A stretch of DNA of 6,247 bases from CAVZTA01 sp963778025 (GTDB lineage Bacteria; Chloroflexota; Limnocylindria; Limnocylindrales; CSP1-4): NCBI GenBank assembly GCA_963778025.1, contig CAVZTA010000007.1, positions 1 through 6,247 of the forward strand, read 5' to 3'. The stretch's first letter is position 1. Every line of letters begins with the position of its first letter. Below are positions 1 to 5,059 of this stretch, one piece after another. Under the pieces are notes generated by a model. That model worked only from the letters and a program-made list of their open reading frames with translations, was not told the DNA's origin and made no database searches. The translations under genes were made by a program, and so were the position numbers.

Positions 1-467
1 ACATCCAGCACCTCGGGGCGACGCTGCCGGGTCCTGGCTATGAGGACTGGCAGGCGTTCCTGATGGAGATCGTGCTGACCGCGGGGCTGCTGAGCGTGAC
101 GGTCGGCACGGCCTCGGCCGCGCAGAATGTCGGCGCGATCGGTGCGTTCGGCGTCGGCGGCTACATCGCGCTGGCAGGGTTGTGGTCGGCGCCGGTGAGC
201 TGCACCTCGATGAACCCGGCGCGATCGTTCGGCCCGGCGCTCGTGAGCGGCGACTGGACGGCCTACTGGGTCTACGTCGCCGGGCCGCTGATCGGCGCGG
301 CGATCGCGGTCGGGTGCGCGATCATCCTGCGAGGACCCGGCGGCGACCCGATCTCGCAAGCGGCCGGCTCTGGAGTGCTGACGCGGAAGCGCCGTCGGGA
401 AGAGGCCTCGCGCGAGGTCGACGAAGGCAACGTCGTCCCGGCCGGTCGCGACGAGCCAGGGTCCTGA
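1..467 (+). CDS. Aquaporin / MIP-family channel, C-terminal part (5' end outside window)
   Basis: Membrane channel passing water or small uncharged solutes. The frame is open from base 3, so the gene starts left of the window; 154 residues are visible. Seen: a membrane helix (EIVLTAGLLSVTVGTA), a second (GAFGVGGYIALAGLW), the second NPA half-helix as SMNPARSFGPALV (NPA codons 213-221, the filter Arg at 222-224), a last helix (WVYVAGPLIGAAIAVGCAII), then a charged tail rich in Arg and Glu ending at TGA 465-467. In MIP proteins this half carries one of the two NPA motifs and two or three selectivity-filter residues; the first NPA half is off the window. Aligned by eye to E. coli AqpZ, the filter His before the NPA is Gly here (codon 177-179) while the Thr and Arg are kept, so a wider pore than a strict water channel is possible. 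Family assignment is firm; substrate is not. Confidence 0.93.
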   Translation, partial: IQHLGATLPGPGYEDWQAFLMEIVLTAGLLSVTVGTASAAQNVGAIGAFGVGGYIALAGLWSAPVSCTSMNPARSFGPALVSGDWTAYWVYVAGPLIGAAIAVGCAIILRGPGGDPISQAAGSGVLTRKRRREEASREVDEGNVVPAGRDEPGS

Positions 468-489
468 ATGGCCGCACCCATGCGTGAGG

Positions 490-636
490 ATGCCCTTGAC
501 CACGTGGTCGTGGATGCTCGCCTTGGCCGACGGCGACATCGCCCCGCAAACGATCACCGACCTGTCGAGCCCCGGCGCGCGGAGCCTGATCGTGCGCTTC
601 AACCCCGCGGCGCGCGGAGCCTTGCTCGAGGTCTAG
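490..636 (+). CDS. Small unrecognised reading frame or C-terminal gene remnant
   Basis: A 48-residue frame from ATG 490 to TAG 634-636, between the aquaporin stop and the ClC start. Nearly every codon ends in G or C (CAA and GGA are exceptions), and the product looks protein-like (LADGDIAPQTI, then GARSLIVRFNPAARGALLEV), so this frame was probably coding. It has no obvious ribosome binding site. The same frame is open back to about 382 inside the aquaporin gene, but there it is out of phase with the real gene. I do not recognise the family. It could be a genuine small protein or the tail of a gene whose front was lost. A competing frame (468-647, overlapping the ClC ATG as ATGA) reads as an Arg-rich low-complexity product and looks like a shadow. 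Confidence 0.3.
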   Translation: MPLTTWSWMLALADGDIAPQTITDLSSPGARSLIVRFNPAARGALLEV

Positions 637-643
637 GGATCCG

Positions 644-1955
644 ATGAGCACACGCGCGACTGGCGAGGACTCGCATCCAGGCTCAGATGACGTCGCCCTG
701 ACGCGGTCACCCGGGTTCTGGGTGATCGTGCGCTACGCCATCTTGTTCGGCGTCGTGCTCGCCTTTGCCGGCGCTGGCGTTTCTGGGATTGGTCAAGGGC
801 GGCACCGACCTCTGGTTCACGCTTCCCGAAGACCCCGGATGGCTCGACGGGAGCCTGTGGTGGGTGGCGGTGACCGCGGGCGCCGGCCTGCTCGTCGGCG
901 TGCTGCGGCGCGTCTTTCGCGTCCCGCTCAAGCTGCCGGGCACGGTCGAGGAGCTCAAGGACCAGCGGGTCGAGCCCTCCACGGTGCCGGGGGCGGTTGC
1001 CGTCTCGCTGGTGTCGCTGGCGGGTGGGGCGAGCCTCGGGCCCGAGGACGCACTGGGGAAGATGGGGGGCGGGCTGGGAACCTGGGTCTCGGAGCGGCAG
1101 AAGCTCAGCGAGGACGTGCGCGCGACGAACACGCTCAGTGGGATGGCCGCGGCGTACGGGGGCCTGTTGTCATCTCCGATCCTGGCGTCGATTCTCACGC
1201 TCGAGATTGCGCGTCCGAAGGCGGCACGCTTCGCCGACACGCTGGTCGCAGGTCTGCTGGCGTCCTCGGTCGCGTTCGCGGTGTACTTCCCGATCGCGGG
1301 GTCGACGTTCGTCGGGCTCTACGCGCTGCCGTCGTACAAGTACGAGGACTGGCAGTTGCTCGCGGCCGTTCCCCTCGGCCTCGTCGCCGGCGCGCTCGCG
1401 CTGATCACAGCCGTCGCGATCGGGGTCATGACGAAACTCGCCGCTCCGCTCGCCAAGCACACGATCCTTCGCCCGGCGCTCGGGGGGATCGCGTTCGGGC
1501 TCGTCGGCGTCGCGCTGCCGCTGACGCTGTTCACCGGAACCGATCAGCTCACGACCGTGATCGACGACGGGGCGGCGCTCGGCGCCGGCCTGCTGATCGC
1601 GGTCGTGTTCGCGAAGATCCTCGTGTTCGCGCTCTGCGAGGCCACCGGCTTCATCGGCGGACCGTTCCTCGTGATGCTGTTCATCGGCGGCACGGCCGGA
1701 ACCACCGCCCACGTGCTGATCCCGGGGCTGCCGGAGGGACTCGCGTTCACAGCGATGTTCGCCGCCCTCCCCGGGGCGCTCGTCGCCGCCCCGTTCTCGC
1801 TGATCCTGCTCGCCGCCCTCACGACCCAGATCGGCACGCTGCAGATCGCGCCGGTCGCCGTCGCGGTGCTCACGGCGTACCTCGCCGTCTCTGGATCCGG
1901 CGCGCTCATGTCCCTGGCGCGCAAGCGGGGCAAGCCCGCGCAGGCGACGACGTAG
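644..1955 (+). CDS. ClC-family chloride channel/exchanger, interrupted by a one-base frame disruption near 764-780
   Basis: Integral membrane anion channel or H+/Cl- exchanger. ATG 644 has AGGGA (635-639) four bases upstream. It encodes a soluble N-terminus and the first membrane helix (FWVIVRYAILFGVVLAF); near 764-780 the similarity moves to the next frame (ALAFLGLVKGGTDLWF) and runs to TAG 1953-1955. Removing one base gives exactly 437 codons (436 residues), close to bacterial ClC length. Seen downstream: GGASLGPEDALG, matching the ClC GREGP segment with the gating Glu at codon 1044-1046; LSSPILASILTLEIARP, matching the FNAPLAGILFIIEE helix; and GGPFLVMLFIGG, matching GIFAPMLALG. If the frame break is real, translation could begin only at TTG 765, giving 396 residues without an intact first helix. 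A single-base sequencing error is equally possible. Neighbours are an aquaporin and a cation antiporter on the same strand. Confidence 0.88.
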
Positions 1956-2014
1956 GAGATTCGGACTACGCAGCTCAGTCACAAAGAGGAAGTACTGAAA
2001 CCCGCCCCACAACG

Positions 2015-3865
2015 ATGAACGGCCTGCTCAACACGGTTCCGACAGCAGCGCTCACCCAGTCGCAAACGCTGGTCGAGCTCGGGCTCGTGGTCGTCCTGGC
2101 GGCGGCGGCGCCCCTGATCGGCCAAGTCCTCCGGCTGCCGTCGATCCTGGTGCTGCTGGCCCTGGGGTTCGGTGCAGGCGCGGTCGGTGCGCTGGATCCC
2201 AACGCCCTGCTTGGCCAGCAACTGATCTCCGCCGTCGTCTCGGTTGCCGTCGGGATCATTCTGTTCGAAGCCGGGCTCGACCTGAAGCTGAGCAAGCTCA
2301 CCGGCGCCGTCGCTCGCGTCTCCCGCCGACTGGTGACCCTAGGAATCCTGGTCACGTGGGCGATCGGGACGGTCGCCGCCTACCTACTGTTCGACCTGTC
2401 CTTCGAGGTCGCGCTCGTGCTCGGCGCGGTGCTCGTCGTCTCCGGCCCGACGGTGGTCGGGCCGCTGCTCGACTTCATCCGCCCGTCGAAGACGGTCAAC
2501 CTCGTTCTGAAGTGGGAGGGCACCCTGGCCGACCCCATCGGCGCGACGCTCGGCGTCGTCGTGTTCAACGCCGTGGTTGCCGGGCATGCGAAGGCTGGGC
2601 AGGAGATCTTCCAGTTCCTCCTCAACGTCGGGGTCGGCGTCGGCTTCGGCGTCGCCGGCGCGGCCCTGATCCTGGCCTGGGCGGCATGGTTCAAGCCCAA
2701 CCAGACACAGGCCGTGACCGGGGTGTTGATGTTCGTCGTGGCGATGGTCGTCGGCGCCGATCTGCTCCGTGATGACTCGGGCCTGATCACCGGTCTGGTG
2801 ATCGGCGCGATCCTCGTCAACCGGCCACCCGGCGGCACCGAGCCGCAGGGAGTGACGATCGAGCGAGCAAAGCTCGTCCGTTCGTGGCGAGCGCGGATCG
2901 GCACGCTCACGACGTTCCTGATCGGGATGTTGTTCATCATCCTCTCCGCTCGCGTCACGCCGCACCAGATCGCCCAGATCGGGTGGGTGAGCATCGCCTT
3001 CGTCGCCGTGCTCGTGTTTGTCGGCCGGCCGCTCGCCGTCGCGCTGTCGACGTTCGGCTCGTCGCTTGATTGGCGCGAGCGAGCGTTCATCGCCTGGATG
3101 GCACCCCGAGGGATCGTCGCGGCCGCGACCTCGTCGACGTTCGCGCTCGGCCTGAGCCAGGCCGGTATCGGCGGCGGGGCACAGGACCTGATCCCGATCA
3201 CCTTCATCGTGATCGTCGCAACTGCGCTCATCTACGGGCTCAGCGGGGCCCCGGTGGCTCGCGCGCTCGGCGTCGCGCGCACGGGCCCGGGAGGGGTCCT
3301 GCTGATTGGTGCGAGCCCGGTCGGACGCGCAATCGGGCGCGCCCTTCAAGCCCGGGGGCTGACCGTGGTGCTGTGGACCGCCAACGACGAGCACGCGCGC
3401 GCCGCCGAGGCTGACGGGCTCGTGTTGGTCAAGAGCGACCCCACGCAGGACGCCACCGAAACCGCCCCCTCCGATCTCGACGGGCTCGAGTATGCGCTCG
3501 CCGTCGGTGACGATGAAGCCTTCAACGCGATGGTCGCGACCGACCTCTCCGAGTACTTCGGTCGCGGTCACATCTTCCAGCTCGCGGTCAGTGAGCAGCG
3601 AGCGGCGGCGTTCCTGTCCAGGGTGCCGATTCTGTTCGACGGCTCCGCCACTCACGAAGAGCTCCTGACCCGAATCGAGGCCGGCGGCGAGATTTCGGTC
3701 GCCGAGCCAGCCGGGTCGAATGGAGGAAGGGATCGCCGCGCGGGCTTGGGCGCGAACGGCATTGCGATGTTCGTCTTGACTCCCGGGAAGGAACTGTGCG
3801 TCGTCGCCGCCGGCGACCGGACGGAGCTGCGCGAAGGGCAGGAGCTCATCGGCCTGCGGGGCTGA
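2015..3865 (+). CDS. Cation:proton antiporter (CPA1/NhaP-like) with C-terminal TrkA/RCK-like domain
   Basis: Membrane antiporter exchanging Na+ or K+ for H+, 616 residues. About a dozen hydrophobic segments cover residues 20-420. Diagnostic pieces: GIILFEAGLDLKL, a helix with SGPTVV at residues 143-148, and WEGTLADPIGA with E168 and D173, the acidic pair expected in the ion-binding helices of this family. From about residue 427 the protein turns soluble: VLLIGASPVGRAIGRAL (glycine-rich loop from residue 432) begins a TrkA-N-like Rossmann fold, and the last 70 or so residues, ending EGQELIGLRG, resemble TrkA-C. Such domains usually gate the transporter by bound nucleotide. ATG 2015 is the only sensible start; a purine-rich AGAGGAAG (1985-1992) lies 22 bases upstream, farther than usual. 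The frame is accidentally open back through the ClC gene to 644, so a longer start is misleading. The gap to ClC is 59 bases, so co-transcription is likely. The ion is unknown. Confidence 0.93.
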   Translation: MNGLLNTVPTAALTQSQTLVELGLVVVLAAAAPLIGQVLRLPSILVLLALGFGAGAVGALDPNALLGQQLISAVVSVAVGIILFEAGLDLKLSKLTGAVARVSRRLVTLGILVTWAIGTVAAYLLFDLSFEVALVLGAVLVVSGPTVVGPLLDFIRPSKTVNLVLKWEGTLADPIGATLGVVVFNAVVAGHAKAGQEIFQFLLNVGVGVGFGVAGAALILAWAAWFKPNQTQAVTGVLMFVVAMVVGADLLRDDSGLITGLVIGAILVNRPPGGTEPQGVTIERAKLVRSWRARIGTLTTFLIGMLFIILSARVTPHQIAQIGWVSIAFVAVLVFVGRPLAVALSTFGSSLDWRERAFIAWMAPRGIVAAATSSTFALGLSQAGIGGGAQDLIPITFIVIVATALIYGLSGAPVARALGVARTGPGGVLLIGASPVGRAIGRALQARGLTVVLWTANDEHARAAEADGLVLVKSDPTQDATETAPSDLDGLEYALAVGDDEAFNAMVATDLSEYFGRGHIFQLAVSEQRAAAFLSRVPILFDGSATHEELLTRIEAGGEISVAEPAGSNGGRDRRAGLGANGIAMFVLTPGKELCVVAAGDRTELREGQELIGLRG

Positions 3866-3926
3866 CGGTCTCCCATCCCGAGAAGCCGAACGCGCGTGTC
3901 CAGCCCCCGCGGACGAGACGCGCACG

Positions 3927-3959
3927 GTCCGCCACGCGGTCGAGCGGAGCGCGTGGGAC
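3927..3959 (+). other. Inverted repeat downstream of the antiporter gene
   Basis: CCACGCG (3932-3938) pairs with CGCGTGG (3950-3956) across an 11-base loop, and GTC/GAC (3927-3929 with 3957-3959) can extend it beyond a two-base bulge. It lies about 60 bases after the antiporter stop. There is no T-run, so it is at best a hairpin that slows polymerase or protects the 3' end. Pairing was found by reading, not by folding. Confidence 0.4.
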
Positions 3960-3999
3960 CTCGCGGCAGGTCGGGCCGTGGATCAATCAGCCCGCGAGG
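3959..3999 (+). other. Second inverted repeat, adjacent to the first
   Basis: CCTCGCGG (3959-3966) is perfectly complementary to CCGCGAGG (3992-3999), eight pairs around a 25-base loop. It shares its first base with the end of the preceding hairpin, so the two would stack head to tail or compete. No T-run follows. Role unknown. Confidence 0.4.
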
Positions 4000-4068
4000 C
4001 AGAGTTCACTCGGATCGGATGATGCGCCGGGACTCGAATGGGTGGGACGTTTGCGTCTCTCGCGCGCG

Positions 4069-4106
4069 CTCGATGCTGCGCGGGATGCTGTTCGGGACGC
4101 ATCGAG
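4069..4106 (+). promoter_or_regulatory. Inverted repeat overlapping a strong Shine-Dalgarno
   Basis: CTCGATGC (4069-4076) is perfectly complementary to GCATCGAG (4099-4106). The 3' arm runs into GAGGAGG (4104-4110), so the hairpin would pair the first three bases of the ribosome binding site used by ATG 4120. This could modulate translation, but an eight-pair repeat with a 22-base loop also arises by chance in DNA this G+C rich. Confidence 0.3.
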
Positions 4107-4119
4107 GAGGCCGGACACC

Positions 4120-4218
4120 ATGGCCAGTGCGAGCATCTCAAGAACGGAGCGGCACGCGCGGATTCGGAGCGGCCGGGTATGGGCGCGCGCTCGGCGCCAA
4201 CTGGGGACGACTGTTTGA
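4120..4218 (+). CDS. Possible 32-residue leader peptide or displaced gene start
   Basis: ATG 4120 sits nine bases after GAGGAGG (4104-4110), the best ribosome binding site in the + strand part of the window, yet the frame ends at TGA 4216-4218 after 32 codons. The product begins MASASISRTERHARIR and has eight arginines; it resembles nothing I know. Its stop lies where the protein-like part of the next gene (frame +2) begins, so it may be a coupled leader peptide. Alternatively it is the true start of the CxxC protein, separated by an insertion or deletion. It may also be a chance frame. Confidence 0.3.
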   Translation: MASASISRTERHARIRSGRVWARARRQLGTTV

Positions 4219-4573
4219 TTTCGAGGACATCGAGTTGTCCCTGCACGCGGCGGAGCCACTGGCGCTCGGTCTCTGCCCGGCGTGCCGGTGGGGGTTCGTC
4301 ACGCCGGTTCGGTGGGAGCCGCTCGACGGTGGCAGCTGGCGGATCGGCCTGCGTTGCGACGCGTGCGGCCAACCGCGGGACACGGTCGCCGGGGACCGGC
4401 TTGCCCAGCGGTTCGCGGCGGCGGTGACCGCGAGCGCGGCCGACATCGAACAGTCGCTCCACTGTCCCGAGCCGCATTGCATGGAGCGCTGGCAGGCCGC
4501 CTTCGCGGAGGCGCTTGCGCGTGATCTCATCGAGCCCGGCGACTTCGATATGGAGGGCAGATGTCATGGCTGA
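4127..4573 (+). CDS. Small protein with two CxxC pairs (zinc-ribbon-like), hypothetical; start uncertain
   Basis: The convincing part is 4211-4573: FDFEDIELSLHAAE, then LCPACRWGFVTPVRWEP, then GLRCDACGQPRD, then a helical, Ala-rich stretch ending near ALARDLIEPGDF. CPAC and CDAC are separated by 23 residues, the usual layout of a zinc ribbon binding one metal ion. A third, partly matching Cys/His cluster (LHCPEPHC) follows. Small proteins of this plan with a C-terminal DLI-P-DF segment are, from memory, common and uncharacterised in Thermoleophilia; I cannot confirm this here. The start is unclear. GTG 4127 is used, but codon bias becomes gene-like only after about 4190, and TTG 4235 has GAGGA seven bases before it. 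ATGs at 4073 and 4085 and GTG 3896 are in frame, with poor codon bias. Biological role unknown; a regulatory or nucleic-acid-binding role would be guesswork. Confidence 0.65.
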   Translation: MRASQERSGTRGFGAAGYGRALGANWGRLFDFEDIELSLHAAEPLALGLCPACRWGFVTPVRWEPLDGGSWRIGLRCDACGQPRDTVAGDRLAQRFAAAVTASAADIEQSLHCPEPHCMERWQAAFAEALARDLIEPGDFDMEGRCHG

Positions 4574-4587
4574 GGCCCTGGGGCGGG

Positions 4588-4607
4588 CGGCGACCGGGGG
4601 GTCGCCG
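4588..4607 (+). terminator. Hairpin just after the CxxC-protein gene
   Basis: CGGCGACC (4588-4595) pairs perfectly with GGTCGCCG (4600-4607) around a GGGG loop, 14 bases after the stop codon at 4571-4573. The stem is very stable and the position suits a transcript end, but no T-run follows, so termination would be Rho-dependent or atypical. Confidence 0.45.
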
Positions 4608-4755
4608 AGTGCTCCATTCGCCTGACAGGAGCAGCCGCGGCTTGTAGCCCCGGAGTGCTGATTCCGTGCAAGGCAGCAGCGCGCACGCCCCTCGAGCGAC
4701 CGCCCGAGGCCAGTGCCATGGACACGCGGAATGCTGCAGGCAGGACGACGCGGCT

Positions 4756-4779
4756 GTGTCCAACGGCGTGTCCAATCGG
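4756..4779. repeat. Tandem GTGTCCAA direct repeat
   Basis: GTGTCCAACGGC (4756-4767) is followed directly by GTGTCCAATCGG (4768-4779); the first eight bases are identical. It lies about 35 bases before the tRNA fragment. Short direct repeats near a tRNA-borne attachment site can be arm-binding sites of a tyrosine integrase; with only two copies this is a suggestion. The surrounding 4608-4811 shows no gene I can support. Confidence 0.35.
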
Positions 4780-4811
4780 CCCGGAATCCCCGATGGCTAG
4801 GCCAAATCAGG

Positions 4812-4858
4812 CCGGAATCATAATCCGCGTGTCGGGGGTTCGAGTCCCTCCTCCGGCA
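4812..4858 (+). pseudogene. 3' half of a tRNA (anticodon loop CAT to discriminator base); candidate integration attachment site
   Basis: Counting back from the T loop: T arm GGGGG-TTCGAGT-CCCTC (4834-4850), 3' acceptor strand CTCCGGC (4851-4857), discriminator A 4858, variable loop GTGTC (4829-4833), and an anticodon arm with loop ATCATAA (4817-4823; T33, anticodon CAT, A37, A38). Four of five anticodon-stem pairs form; the outermost is C-C. A 5' acceptor strand GCCGGAG and a D arm should lie in about 4785-4811 and are absent, so this cannot be a working tRNA. CAT would mean a methionine or lysidine-type isoleucine tRNA, if the loop belongs to the original gene. CCA is not encoded. Reading this stretch as protein gives the familiar false SGVRVPPPAS product of tRNA 3' ends. 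A terminator follows at once, as after a native tRNA gene. Confidence 0.72.
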
Positions 4859-4864
4859 TCTAGG

Positions 4865-4889
4865 AAATCCCCGCTAATCGCGGGGTTTT
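4865..4889 (+). terminator. Rho-independent terminator following the tRNA fragment
   Basis: CCCCGC (4869-4874) and GCGGGG (4880-4885) form a perfect six-pair stem around TAATC, followed by TTTT (4886-4889). AAA (4865-4867) can pair with the T-run across one T-T mismatch, so the structure is partly symmetrical and might also stop transcripts from the - strand operon. It begins seven bases after the tRNA discriminator base. Confidence 0.75.
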
Positions 4890-4922
4890 CTGGTTCCGGT
4901 GGAGTCCATCGGCCCCTTCGGA

Positions 4923-4940
4923 GGGAGACGAGGGGGAGAC
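4923..4940. repeat. GGGAGAC direct repeat
   Basis: GGGAGAC occurs at 4923-4929 and again at 4934-4940, eleven bases apart, on the far side of the tRNA fragment from the GTGTCCAA pair. The wider stretch 4890-5059 holds no gene or hairpin I can support; it is the gap between the terminator and the 3' end of the ABC transporter operon. Confidence 0.25.
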
Positions 4941-5059
4941 GGCGTTCGCCGAGAGCTCGCTCAGTGGCCGCGCCGCGTCGCAGTGCTGAGTCGCCTGGAG
5001 AGGAGCAGCGCGTCCTCGGTCTGTTCCGGGCAGACGCGCGGTCGCGCTCGCATCGAGCA

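Noticed and set aside
468..647. A 59-codon frame overlapping the ClC ATG as ATGA
   Set aside because: The overlap looks like coupling, but the product is Arg/Pro-rich low complexity and a neighbouring frame (490-636) has far better codon bias.
1956..2014. A promoter between ClC and antiporter
   Set aside because: No convincing -35/-10 pair is visible in the 59 bases, and spacing fits co-transcription.
2384..3925. A 513-codon - strand open frame
   Set aside because: It is antisense to the antiporter; Arg, Asp and Glu repeats typical of a complementary-strand shadow in high-GC DNA, with no recognisable motif.
4640..4858. Full tRNA with a group I intron, or a tmRNA, using CCCCGGAGTG near 4646 as the 5' end
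   Set aside because: CCGGAG there could mimic part of the 5' acceptor strand, but no D arm, no intron core elements and no tag-peptide frame ending in Ala-Ala were found.
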